Source of the DNA: Tethya wilhelma
Taxonomy: Eukaryota; Porifera; Demospongiae; Tethyida; Tethyidae
Direction: 5' to 3'
Length of the DNA stretch: 64,000 bases
NCBI GenBank assembly: GCA_964030475.1
Contig: CAXIPT010000010.1
Location: forward strand, 1,991,370-2,055,369
Shown: in pieces, positions 36,055-53,506 of the stretch
Layout: each line of letters starts with the position of its first letter
How positions within the stretch are numbered: position 1 is the first letter of the stretch
Program-made: the position numbers and the translations under genes
Notes under the pieces: model-generated
Seen by the model: the letters and a program-made list of their open reading frames with translations, nothing else
Databases searched by the model: none
Told to the model about the DNA's origin: nothing

Positions 36055-37910
36055 TCATTCTTCGACTGGTATGATAGTTGACTTAGAGTCTAACAGTACA
36101 ATGGGGAGATCTGTATGCAATCTGGGAATGGACAATTTCACTTCACCCTGTGAAAAAAACAAACAAACAAAACACAACTACATGAATAATTTCTCCCCTT
36201 TCTTCAGTTTCTTGTAACTTATCATGCCTATAACCCAACTCCCGAGGGACAACAGAATTGTCTTTCAGCATTTTCTGGTGATTTGTGAAATACTACGTAC
36301 CGTCTAGGGGGTAACATTTGGCAAATTGGTGAATTATTCTTCAAATTGCCAAATTAAAATGACCAATAATCCCAAAATGGGAAGTCGCCAAATTTTAAGC
36401 CCGCCAAATTACCCGCTATACAGTATGTGAAACCTTTACTTAGTGAAACTCTTTCAGTATCAGTCTATGCAACACATACCTGTGGTTTGAGATCTTTCTT
36501 GACGACCTTCATGCACCATCTGACAACGCCTGAGGTCTCTACTTTCTCTTCGCGATAAAACTCGTGAGCCAAGTGTCCATCTTCATCAAAATACATGGAA
36601 CTGTGTACGTGAATAGAAAGATATACAAGTATGAGGACTATTATAAAGTACATTTGGTTGAGAATGCCGGTAGAAAAAAATCAAATAACTTTCTTATTAT
36701 CCAACTGATTTCAAAATTTCAAGCACTGTTGGAAAGTGTTTGTTCTTCCCATTCTTTTAATTGCTTTTCCAGCTTCCTACGCCTTACCAGTCAAAAGTTA
36801 GCTATTTTGTTCCATAAGAAAAGTATTGCATGAATCTCACATTTCACTTCCGGTGGCATTCTCAAACCAGATGGACTTTAGTAACTGATTGAACATGTAG
36901 TTGTACCACAAATGATATCAGTAATAATTCAACACTGAAGAAGATGACTGAATAGCCACCAAAGCAAACTGAACTACTGGTTAATTGACAATTAATTAAC
37001 AATGTCACATCCTGAAGAAAATTCACATTTGAAGAAGCCCAAAGGAAGAAACGTTGTGTCCAACTATTGTTGAACTATTTAAAACTGAGGAGTAAGGGGA
37101 GAAAAGAATACTGATCTTCAATACACATACCCTTAGCCTCGTTCCCAGGCTCTTATTTTCAAAGAAAATATTTGCTAAGGAGGAGCGGAAGGAAAATGCT
37201 AAGAGCAGTACAATGTCACATACTAGCCCCACACACGACATTTGCATCAGTACGACTGTTGTGGATCGCTTGCTAGATTTAGTTTAGTTAGTTCGAAGTA
37301 AAATCTTGCTACCCAGAAGGGAACTGACAGTTTGGTCTAGAGTGCTTGTATTGAAAAAGAAAAAGGGAACAAACCCTTTGGTTCAAGAGAATCATTAATG
37401 GTCTGTGTGTGTACAAAACACAGTATGGTTAACTTAAGCACGAAACAAAACTAAAGCTGATACATCAAAAAGGCTTGGATGGGTGTGACGAAACCAAACA
37501 CATCATTGATTTCGAGGGCATGTACGTGTACCATCATGATTTTACACAGACAGTACAGAATAAGGGATGTAGCATCATCATACCCAGCTCTCCACTTTGA
37601 CCTTTTATTAGTGTAAGGTCAAAGGAGAGAGCCTGTGTATGAAGTTAAGGGACATGTATACATATACATTGCTTACCCGATTGCTTAGTAACACAGTTAT
37701 GTCTCTACAATATCTTTAATGGCACAGAGAAGAAAACTTCCCTCACCTTGTTCTCTTGAGGACAAACATGGCCTTCAGCTCACTGGGAAGGTCTGAGATT
37801 CTCATTTCTCGATTACAACGCACCACTCGCCATTGTCTCGTCTTTTTCACCACCTCTGATTCTTTCTCTGTCCCTCCGCTCTCCTTCTTTCTCGACAAAT
37901 AGCCACCCAT
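36055..37910 (-). CDS. TUSC2: TUSC2/FUS1 homologue
   Basis: Three reverse-strand exons (37910-37747, 36600-36480, 36147-36055) give 125 residues; human TUSC2 has 110. The C-terminal two thirds follow vertebrate FUS1: SSMYFDEDGHLAHEFYREE, then KVVKKDLKPQGEVKLSIPRLH, DLPIVLLD. FUS1 is an N-myristoylated mitochondrial/membrane protein that affects calcium handling and tumour suppression in mammals. The start MGGYLSRKK keeps Gly2 and Ser6 of the myristoylation consensus, which supports this ATG. The N-terminal insert is Lys/Glu-rich. Intron 1 (36601-37746) carries a family D element. It is divergent from the propeller gene, with 222 bp between the start codons, and lies directly upstream of RASSF on the same strand. 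Confidence 0.88.
36297..36425. mobile_element. Family B element (TUSC2 intron 2)
   Basis: Reads TACCGTCTAGGGGGTAACAT at the left and TTACCCGCTATACAGTA at the right, with internal AATTGCCAAATT words. This matches the ends of the copies at 42174 and 42945. Confidence 0.65.
36646..36880. mobile_element. Family D element (TUSC2 intron 1)
   Basis: About 235 bp with inverted ends (TAAAGTACATTTGGTTGAGAATG and CATTCTCAAACCAGATGGACTTTA). The interior matches 59427-59656 along its whole length (AATAACTTTCTTATTA, GGAAAGTG, GCTTTTCCAGCTT, GTTAGCTATTT). Confidence 0.8.
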
Positions 37911-38132
37911 TTCAATGGCTACAGCTGGCTAAACACAATATCTGGTAAGGGGTCGTCAGATAAGCTTACAGACGTGCCAGAAACTACCCATTACCAGCTG
38001 AAATAAATTATGGGTAATGGTCGCCAATATTAAAAGCAAAAAGAATTTCAGTGTGATGAAAACTTTGACCTAAGTACACAAAACTTGCATACTAAGCTTG
38101 TTTGTGACTTCCTTATCAGGGTCAAGAAAAAC
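37911..38132. promoter_or_regulatory. Compact divergent promoter, TUSC2 / propeller protein
   Basis: Only 222 bp separate the two start codons on opposite strands, so both 5' untranslated regions and promoters share this space. No TATA element was recognised. Confidence 0.5.
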
Positions 38133-43346
<5,214 letters not shown>

Positions 43347-44105
43347 CAACACATGCATGTAGTGAGGCTTGATGTCTCAATGCAAGATTGAACCTATACA
43401 TGTACATGATTCAAACACTGATTTGACATTAATTTTGCTGATTATATTATGTTAATTTTTGTCATGTTATGCACACTATACATACATACATACATAATAT
43501 TATACAGTAACATAATTATAGGTATTGTTGTGTACGTGCGTTTCTAATTATATTAAATAAGAATTTGTGCAATTATAAACCATTTTTCACTTGTTTCCCA
43601 TCAAAACTCATCAGTTTAATATATCGGGCTAGCTGGATTCAACCAAATAATTTGATTGAGTACATATGCAGCTACTTTGCAAGGGGGTCCAAACAATATC
43701 CTACTATACTGACGGGAAAAGTATATAAGCTATAAGATATGTTAGACATTACAAGACTTGAATTAATACGATCAATGCCGCCATGCATGCATGCTTTTGC
43801 TTGCAAGCAAATTTGCATGCTCTAGCTTGCTATATAAAAGCACAACACATGATATTCCTATAGGTTGAAATGCAAGACTTAGTGTATAATCACACACGAA
43901 TTAAAGAATCATTATCTACACTAGCTATAATACTATGACAGATGAGCTATACTAATTGTCAGTAGTAAATTCCACATACCTACACGTACAAACTACCGTA
44001 CAGCTATTAATTAGCTACAGTTACAAAAATTATTCTCAAAGCATTTTTAGGATATCAAATAATTATGTTGCACGTACATCTTACTTAGATTTTGAATTCT
44101 TTTAG
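43347..44105. other. Convergent spacer
   Basis: AT-rich with ATGC-rich tracts (CATGCATGCATGC near 43783). It holds the 3' ends of the propeller gene and the vWA gene. No coding signal. Confidence 0.5.
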
Positions 44106-46055
44106 TCAGATTGTCATTCCTTGAATTTCAAATAAGAGGAATCCAACAACCAATCCGAACATTAAGGGGATCATTGACATTTTGAGCGTAACACCTTTAC
44201 TTGCCGTAGTTTCTTCTGGCCCGCTCGTGGTACTAGGCTGTTCGGTCTCCGTGGTAGGCTCAACTGTGGTTGGTATAACTTCGTTAGTCCCTTCACTACA
44301 CTCCGATGGATCACAAACGGTTGCCTCCAGCACAAACGTAGCAGTTTCCGTCTCTGCTGTCACCGAGGTGTAAATTATACCAGATTGTGGACTAGCTTCT
44401 GTTGGACTAGCTTGCGTTGTCTGTCGTTTTTTTCTTGAATCCATATTATCAGAAGATTCAGTAGGTCTCAGTGAAATGATGATTGTTTTGCGGTTGGTAG
44501 AATACGTGAAACCGAAAGCATTGTCAAATTCGTAAGGATGTGGATTATCACGAGAAGCATATATCAGAGTACTTCCACTTGTGTCATTCACCTCAACCTT
44601 TAGATTCTCTCCCTCTGTCAGGCTAAAACTGTAATACTGATAAGCATCCTTTTTTACACTAGCTGTGATCTTCATGTCAAGATTTACTGGGCGAGATTCA
44701 TGACAAGATGCTGCTGTTAGAGTTCCAGCAAAGTCGGCTAAATTTTGAAATGAAACAAGAGTGTAGATGTGTGATTCAGAAGATGCCATGGCTCTCAACT
44801 GGTCTTCGTCATAATTCCCCACACCTATAGCGTAGATAACAATGTTCTGACTGCGAATAGTTTCAGCTGGTATTGCAACAGAATCTGCCGACAGTCCATC
44901 TGTCAATACAATCAAAATACGTGGTATTCCTTGATCCTCTGGCCTTAATCCTCGTGATTCACTAAACTGGTCGGTTAAGATCTGGGTTAGTGCAGCACCC
45001 AAGTAGGTACTACCTGAAACTTGGCTTACACCACTGACAGCAGACAAATATTCATCTTTAGAGTCATAGGTTAAGAGGAAAAATGTTGACCGATATGCAG
45101 AACTAAAAAGTGAAAATCCAAAATTTGTTCCATTCTCTCCACCAATATTTTCACTTGGAAAAATACTGATAATTCCTTCTATAAACTCCAAGCTCAATTG
45201 GAAGTCAGCATTACTGATGCTGCCAGATTCATCCAGCAAGAACACAGCATCAATCGATCGATCACAACTGGCAACAGCTGCCTCTAGAATGTCTGCTTCG
45301 TAGTTTCTCCTTGTTGGAAAAGCATCCCTGAAATCTCTAAGTTCTTTGATCGCTTCTTCCCAGTTGTTGCTTGTAACATGACTCCAGAACATCGGAACTC
45401 TTGACTCACTGCCATATTGAAACAGAACAGAAGCTATTGCCGTGCGAGCACCTCTTGGTAGTGAGGCAAAGGCTAAAGTATCACTATCCCTCTGTTCATC
45501 GTATCGCATTGCAACACTGGTGACTATCTCATTCTTTACAGCAGTTGAGAGAGAGGTTGCTTCGGCATTGGTCAAGTTTAGAGGCAATTCTATCACAGCA
45601 CAAGCAGCATCACCACTTTGCAAACCAAAATACCTCTCCAACTTGTCCAATGTGGAATTTTCAACTCCAAGTGCCAAAAGGGAACTTCGGTCCCTTGATC
45701 CCAAATCAACTCCAATTCCAATCGTCACTCCACTGTTTCCGACAACTGCTCCAGTTTTCTCGATGATTGGGACATAGCCACATTCAGAAAAGCCTTCCAT
45801 ACACTTGATGAAGTCCACGTCAATCAGTGGTTCAGCTGTTGATCGTCCAGCAGTCACTCCAGCCTTCCATGAACGGGGGCAGTCGAATGGAGCACCAGCA
45901 ACACAGTCAAAAGGCACATGTGTACGTCCAAGTCTGTTTGCATAGCTACTTGGTTGATAAGGCATGTTGCAAACATATTGATTTGAATCCTGAGCTGCAC
46001 ACAGTGCAACCATGAATTGAAAAACAAAGAGAAAGACAAAAATTTGCCTTTGCAT
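44106..46055 (-). CDS. Pesticin-type lysozyme domain fused to a vWA domain, secreted or anchored
   Basis: One uninterrupted frame of 649 residues. Residues 1-20 are a signal peptide. Residues about 80-255 match the fold of pesticin-like phage lysozymes: the E-G pair (E87), Y94-V-P, then SGVTIGIGVDLGS (108-120), supplying the Glu, Thr and Asp positions expected for peptidoglycan muramidase, and later a helical core with LPRGARTAI and a WEEAIKELRDF motif. Residues about 268-450 are a von Willebrand A domain with MIDAS residues D-E-S-G-S (275-279) and LTDG (384-387). A PPC-like beta domain follows (about 455-530), then a Thr/Glu-rich stalk and a hydrophobic tail (about 628-645) that may be a transmembrane or GPI signal. 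Intact, intronless and unlike its multi-exon neighbours, it may be a defence or bacterial-handling protein; origin of the lysozyme part by transfer from bacteria is an inference. Confidence 0.8.
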   Translation of the reverse strand: MQRQIFVFLFVFQFMVALCAAQDSNQYVCNMPYQPSSYANRLGRTHVPFDCVAGAPFDCPRSWKAGVTAGRSTAEPLIDVDFIKCMEGFSECGYVPIIEKTGAVVGNSGVTIGIGVDLGSRDRSSLLALGVENSTLDKLERYFGLQSGDAACAVIELPLNLTNAEATSLSTAVKNEIVTSVAMRYDEQRDSDTLAFASLPRGARTAIASVLFQYGSESRVPMFWSHVTSNNWEEAIKELRDFRDAFPTRRNYEADILEAAVASCDRSIDAVFLLDESGSISNADFQLSLEFIEGIISIFPSENIGGENGTNFGFSLFSSAYRSTFFLLTYDSKDEYLSAVSGVSQVSGSTYLGAALTQILTDQFSESRGLRPEDQGIPRILIVLTDGLSADSVAIPAETIRSQNIVIYAIGVGNYDEDQLRAMASSESHIYTLVSFQNLADFAGTLTAASCHESRPVNLDMKITASVKKDAYQYYSFSLTEGENLKVEVNDTSGSTLIYASRDNPHPYEFDNAFGFTYSTNRKTIIISLRPTESSDNMDSRKKRQTTQASPTEASPQSGIIYTSVTAETETATFVLEATVCDPSECSEGTNEVIPTTVEPTTETEQPSTTSGPEETTASKGVTLKMSMIPLMFGLVVGFLLFEIQGMTI

Positions 46056-46930
46056 ACTGTTTAAAAAAGCTGTACAAGATATCCCTCAAAACAATTTGCA
46101 GCATTCAAAAAAGTGATGACTTATTCCACAACTAATTCAGTGTTGCTGAATCTCCAGCTTTTATATAGACCACGCAATTAATAGCAAATATGTAAGTTAT
46201 GCAAACAGTACACCCTAACATCATTAATTGTTGATATGGTTTTTGAACTGGAATGTGAGTAAGCCCCATATGCACATCTGCCATCTGCACTCCTTTGAAT
46301 TTTATATTATTATATCATTTTAGGCCTAAAGAAAAACTAAAAAGCTTTTGAAACTTCATTATAATGACATGCATGTACTTCAATGCAGCCATCTTCTTGT
46401 TGATGATAAATAGATCTTTATGTACATAACGTCCATGCATGCATGGTGCATGATCATGCAATTTGTATGCCGTGACCACGAAAACATCATACTCATCCCA
46501 ATTATAACTTGAACCATGCACCTAATATATAATACATAGCAAAACTGAAATCTTCATGGCAAAACTGAAATCTGATGCTCAAGAATTTTAAGTTGTCCAG
46601 TTGATCTGTTGGCCATGCATGCAATGTCTTTATAGCAACTCTATAAATTATAACCTCATTCTACACATAATAGAATTGCAGTTCCTATATACAGTCCACA
46701 ATGGAACTGTATTGAAATCTATATAACAACACCTGAAGGTATGATTCATATACAGTAGGTGCATGCCTGCGTGGTATACTATCATCATTATTTAAATGTA
46801 TGATGTATGTACAATATTATGTGTACAAAAGCTTACATCCCTAAGTGTAACAAGAATTGTGCACAAAGCATGACTACAAATTTTGATACCAAAAAATTGC
46901 TGCACTGCCATGGGAATAAGAGCACAGACA
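46056..46930. other. Spacer between vWA gene and SART3 3' end
   Basis: About 875 bp, AT-rich with repeated CATGCATG words. It includes the vWA gene promoter and the SART3 3' untranslated region. A nearly duplicated AAAACTGAAATCTT/ATGGC phrase lies at 46543-46573. No coding signal. Confidence 0.5.
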
Positions 46931-47076
46931 TTAGTCTTTCTTGAGTAAGAGTTGACGAAAGTCATCATTTGACATCTTTTTACTTGGCTCTTTGCTTTTT
47001 GCTGAATCAGCGTTGCTAGGAGATTGCCTGGCAACTGCTCGTGGTACTAGAGAGATCTGGGTCCTACTTCTACGAG

Positions 47077-47142
<66 letters not shown>

Positions 47143-49707
47143 ATGTAAACAAGTGTGAGAATATAATATTATGTGAGCGACTGTGCATGAAAAAATGCAC
47201 GAAACAATCTAGCCAGTTTAAGGGATCAAAACAGAGACAAGCTACAATATTGTAATGCTGCAAGCCACTTCAAGAGACATATCAAAACTCACAGAGGGAT
47301 ATCATCCACAGCTGACAATGAAGAAGCTTGTGGTTGTTGCATGGCTCTTCGTGGTATGAACGAAGGCTTGACAAACCCTCCTCCACCATCCTTATTGGCT
47401 CCTCTCTCACTCTTAGCTAGGGAATCTTCATGACGTTCTTCTCTGTCTCTCCTAGAACCTTCATTACTGTCACCTTCCCTTCCTCGAGAGCCAGCAAAGG
47501 TTGATTTCTTTGGTGGGTTAGAAATGGCCACCTTGATTCTTTTAAAGGCTAGCGAATGTTGGTTGAGTCTGGCCACGGCAATGTTAGCAGACGACTGTAA
47601 AGATATTTGGGAAACAATGATATATAACAAGTAATTTTGAAGTTAATACCGTAGAGCAGGAAAGTTTCACAGGGTTTAACTTTCACGGATGTCTCTCGTC
47701 AGATGCTTTAGCATTTTAACTTTTTCAGATGAGCTGTGCAACACCCACACTTATATGTTACAGAGAGTTTTACGGATAAAAATTTGTGCAGATGGGATTG
47801 CGATCTGCAAATGCTAAAACTTCACAAAACTTTCCCGCTACACAGTATTGCTCAGCTAGACTACTTCAATTTTACCTCATTTTCAAATTCAATGTATGCA
47901 AATCCTTTTGACCTTCCTTCTCTGTTCTTGATCAGTCTAACTTCCTTGATTGCACCACACTGTTCACAATGAATCAATATCAGTATCAATCAGTATCAGT
48001 GTCAATATCAATATCAGTTTCAGTGTCAATCAGTATCAATCAGTATCAGTAAATATATATATCAATCAGTATCAGTGTCAATATCAGTATCAGTAAATAT
48101 CAGTATCAATCAGTATCAGTGTCAATATCAATATCAGTTTCAGTGTCAATATCAGTATCAGTAAAATCAGTATCAATCAGTATCAGTGTCAATATCAGTA
48201 TCAGTAAATATCAGTATCAATCAGTATCAGTAAATATCAGTATCAATCAGTATCAGTGTCAATATCAGTATCAGTTTTAGTGTCAATATCAGTATCAGTA
48301 AATATCAGTATCAATCAGTATCAGTGTCAATATCAGTATCAGTTTCAATATCAGTATCAGTAAAGATCAGTATCAGTAAATATCAGTATCAATCAGTATC
48401 AGTGTCAATATCAGTATCAGTTTCAGTGTCAATATCAGTATCAGTAAAGATCAGTATTAGTAAATATCAGTATCAATCAGTATCAGTGTCAATATCAGTA
48501 TCAGTTTCAGTGTCAATATCAGTATCAGTAAAGATCAGTATCAATCAGTATCAGTGTCAATATCAATATCAGTTTCAGTGTCAATATCAGTATCAATCAG
48601 TATCAGTGTCAATATCAGTATCAGTTTCAGTGTCAATATCAGTATCAGTAAAGATCAGTATCAGTAAATATCAGTATCAATCAGTATCAGTGTCAATATC
48701 AGTATCAGTTTCAGTGTCAATATCAGTATCAGTAAAGATCAGTATCAGTAAATATCAGCATCAATCAGTATCAGTGTCAATATCACTATCCGTTTCAGTG
48801 TCAATATCAGTATCAATATCAGTAAATATCAGTATCAATACCTGTTGAAACAGCTCTTGTAGTTGATCTTGCTCTACAGATTTTTGAATATTACTAACAA
48901 AGACAGTAGCCTTGTTTGAACGCTGAAAAATAGGGTACCAACAAAATCTAACAAGATTGAATGACAACATATTTCTTTGGTAAACTACTAACCTCACTAT
49001 GGGCAGCTCCACCTGATGTGGTTGCCATGGCAATATCAGTAGAGGGGTGTGGCTGTTTGTCCCCTCGTTCTTTAAATGGTGATACGTACATCGGCTTGCC
49101 TAGCAAATCCTGTCTGTCCAGTTTCAGAGCCGGAGTGACCGGTTCTGGAGTCGAGAATTCGATGTAGGCGTACACGTTTAGTCGGTTTAGCCGACGGGTT
49201 TTGATGAGTCGAATATCAGCAATAGTACCATACTGCAAGAGTGTGAGTGAGTGCTGATAACATGATACAGACACACATACAGAAATAAGCCTTGATAGAT
49301 TACGCTAGCATAATTTCAAGCATTATAGGTACTCTGAGCATCAAGAATTATGCTCTAGAGATTAAATTTTCATGCAGACACAAAAAGAAAGAAAAAAAAA
49401 TTCTTACTTGGCTAAACTTCTCTCTCAGGTCTTCCTCTGTCACCTCCTCCGCTAGGTTACTGGCAAACACCGTCCTGCTTTCTCGAGGTCCAACCACTGG
49501 GACATCACTCGGTGGCTCCATTTCCATGGCAACTTGACCTCGTTTGGCACTATCATTAGAGGGGGTGTCTCTCTTACCATCATCGTTATCAGTCTGAGAA
49601 TCTTGAGTGACTGAAAATAAATGGTAGTACAGTTATAAGTTCATATAATGTAAGCTTCCATTTTATCTAGCACTCATAGAACAATCAAGGTAGCTTCGTA
49701 TCTATAC

Positions 49708-49738
<31 letters not shown>

Positions 49739-50362
49739 TGGAAGAAGGCTATGTTTGTGTGTGCCCATTTTACCTTTTGGTCGTTTCTTCGGTTCCATCT
49801 CTTCATCACTGTCGTCATAAAATACGTGAGATGCTTTGACCCTTTTGCGCTTTGTACCCTGACCTCCTGTCGAGGGTTGCTGTGTTTTTTCTTTCTTTCT
49901 TTGTGCCTTCTCTTCCTTCTTTTTCTTCTTTAGTTCCTCCTTTTTCGTGGCCTCCTTTTCTGCTGCCTATATACAATACACCATCATACCTCCACACAGT
50001 CACTCCACACACTATCACATCATCACACATCCACACTATCACACTATCACACTTCACACTCACAGTGCTTAAAGTACAACATTAGCTTGATGAGTGAAGA
50101 TGTGAGAGTGTGACAGTGTGATGGTGTGATGGTGCGAGGTTGTGACAGTGTGATGGCATGATACCTTCTCTCGTCTTTCCCCAACTCTCTTCAGTTGTGC
50201 CCCACATCTCTCCCTGGCTAGCTCAAAGGTCTCTAGACTACCCTTCTCTCTCTCAAACTGCAGCAGAGCCTCACACACTCTCTCTGGATGATCACTGGCT
50301 GAGTTGACAGCTCTTTGGAGCAGCTTACGACATGCAGCTTCATCACCGTAGCACCTGGAGGT

Positions 50363-50424
<62 letters not shown>

Positions 50425-53400
50425 AGTGACCAATATCCTACAATAGCAAATTTTCACCAACCTTTCCATGCTAGCATATTCTATCCAGTATTGAGCCTCT
50501 CTGCCATGTCGAGACATTACATCATCCCAAATTCTTCTGGCTTCCTCCATGTTACCATAGCAACTAGATTCGAGACTGGCTTGGTAGCGTGCCAATGTGT
50601 CATTAGGATCACCATCTTTGCCAAAGTCTGCAAGAAGGAATATTAAAGATATTATGGTCAGGATTGAACTGAAATATCCTTAAGATGTAAATTTCGATAC
50701 TGTTTTGGAGGTTTCTATGTGGTATAGAAACACGAAGGCTCAGGGAGGGTTCTATGAGTAGCCTGACGGTTTCTAAACCATGTAGAAACAGACATCATTT
50801 GAAAGCTCTCTTCAAGCTGATCACAATGGTACCAATCTAAGACCTTCCTAGACTGAGATACAGCCCAGAATGTATCTCAAACCAATTAGACTAAGAATCT
50901 TTACAAAGTGAAGACAAAACGATACGCTTTACTTCTCCTCACATGCTTCCAAATCATCTCTAGCTCGCTTGAACGTCTTCCTCAGTTCAATAAGGTTGCC
51001 ATTTTCTACCTCAGCAACACCAGGGTGTGTGTGTGTGAGATCAGATACTGTACACGACATACATACGACATTTGATGAAGAAATTTAACGTAGAATTTCT
51101 TACAGCAGAAACAATTTCTACAAGACATTTGGCCCCATTTTACTTTAGAGACGATAGCTATATATCTCTCACCTATGATCTCTTCGTGGCTGGCACTGTT
51201 CCGCTCCAGTGCTCTGCCATAGCCGACCCAGTAATCGGCCATCCACGGACAGTTTCTAATGGCTTGCTTGTAACCGGGCAACACAACAGAAGAGATCTTT
51301 CCAAAGTTGGAATCCTACAAAAGTTAAGAACGGGTGCATGGATAAAATGTCATTATTAGTTTTTTTTCCTATATACTTAAGGGAAAATTTAGTGACACTA
51401 GGCACTAGATTTTTTCTATATATTATAGGGGATTTTTAGTGACATGCACTAAATTTTCCCTATAGTATTTGGGGAGCATTATAATGGCCTGTCACTAAAG
51501 TTCTCCTATAGTACCTGGGGGTGACATTAGTGACAGCAAGCACTAAATTTCTCCTATAGTAGTTGAGGAAAGTTGAGCAAAAAATAATACAAAGTTATCA
51601 GTACACAGTACACAGTACGCAGTATGCAGTGCGCAGTACGCAGTACGCAGTGCGCACTATGCAGTACGCAGTGCGCAGTACGCAGTACGCAGTGCGCAGT
51701 ACGCAGTACGCAGTACGCAGTACACAGTACACAGTACGCAGTACACAGTATACAGTAACAGTACACAGTACACAGTACAGGAGAACTTTAGTGACAGGCC
51801 ATTATAATGCTCCCCAAATACTATAGGGAAAATTTAGTGCACATCAATAAATTTTCCCTATCACACTATAGGAAAAATTTAGTGCATGTCACTAAAAATC
51901 CCCTATAATAATATTATATAGGAAAAATATAGTACCTAGTGTCACTAAATTTTCCCTTAAGTATAAATAGGGAAAAAAAAAACTAGTAATGGCATTATGT
52001 ACGGAACCGTTAAGAACATTTACAATCATTGAAGCTTATTTTTTTTTGCCTTCTTTTTCCTATCCTTGGCTATGCAAAAGAATACACTAAGTCTTGTACT
52101 GCAGTATGGCTCACCAAGAAGCTTAGGTAGTTGTGCCACAGTTTATTATCGAGGGAGTGGTCTGCTATGGCTCTCTGATAGAGGGTGTTGATGAAGGCTG
52201 GGTCAGACTTGGTTGCCACGGAGTTGGAAATGTAGGAAAGATAAGCATCAAGAGTAGGAGGATCGGTAGAGACCTGTGTGTGAGTGTGTGTAGGGGGGGG
52301 AGGGGGGGGGGAGTATAGTTGGAAAATTTTGTGAGTTTTTTTTATTTCCTGTGAACCATCAAATTGTGATATTCTGTTGCTAACCAGCTTCTCTTCAAAA
52401 GGGAGATATTCTTCCAGCTTCTTCTTAGCTCTGACGTAAGCTGGTAAGCTCTCTTCAGTCACTGCACTGTCTGAGAAATTCTGATACTCCACAAACACAG
52501 TCTCCATTCCTGTATTTCCATGCACACATGAGGAATGGGAATGAGACAATGACTTGGAATGGGATATTGGTTTGGAAATATTGATCTGGAATCAAACACG
52601 AAAGATACGTACCAATGTGAGGCACAGCTAAACATCGCTTGTAAATCTTTTCTACTTTCTCAAACTGAGCCTCACTAGAGAAAGAAGTGCAGAAATTGAA
52701 AAACTAAGATTTGAGCAATGCAAACATTTGTTGTGTTGGTACTCACACTTGAGTTCTAATGCTGTCATCTGAAGGATCATTCTGCTGCATTTGCTACAAA
52801 AGAAGAAAACAAACAAGCAAAGTAACAAATGAACAAACAAGCAAACAAACGAACAAACAAACAGAAAAACAAGCAAACAAACAAATGAACAAACAAACAG
52901 ACAGACAAACATAGACAGACAAGTAAACAAACAAATGACAAAACAAACAGACAAACAAGCAAACAAACAAGCAAACAAACAAATGAACAAACAAATGAAC
53001 AAACAAACAGACAAACAGACAAACAAATGAACAAACAAATGAACAAGCAAAACTAAAAACTTCAATGCTAATACTCTACACCTGAAAAAGTACATATAGA
53101 AACTAACATCCTGACTGACAGCCTGGTAACAAGGCCTCAACTATCCAACCAACCAACAATAAACTACACTAACTGTAACTAACTAACCAACTAACTAACT
53201 AACCTGTAGTGAATTCAACACAGCTGTTTCAAACTCCACATATGTCTCCCAGAGTGTCCCTGACTTGGCCACATGCAGACCACATGCAGTGATGGCCCTC
53301 TCCATTACATCACGGGTGTATTCCATGCCCTCAGGCATTAGTGACATACGCTCTGTTGCAAACTTGATGTATTCTTGCCAAACTTGTATAGCTGGTATTA

Positions 53401-53452
53401 GAGTAGGTGTGTGTGTGTGTGTGAGTGTGTGTGTGTGTGCGTGTGAGAGAGA

Positions 53453-53506
<54 letters not shown>

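Noticed and set aside
48324..48848. 174-residue Ser/Val/Gln frame over the hexamer satellite
   Set aside because: The frame is open only because the repeat unit is a multiple of three; it is intronic to SART3.
51600..51777. Possible CRISPR-like array
   Set aside because: Units are seven bases with no spacers; it is a minisatellite in a eukaryotic intron.
52652..53140. Cys/Leu/Phe-rich reverse frames
   Set aside because: They are translations of the AAAC-type tetranucleotide array.
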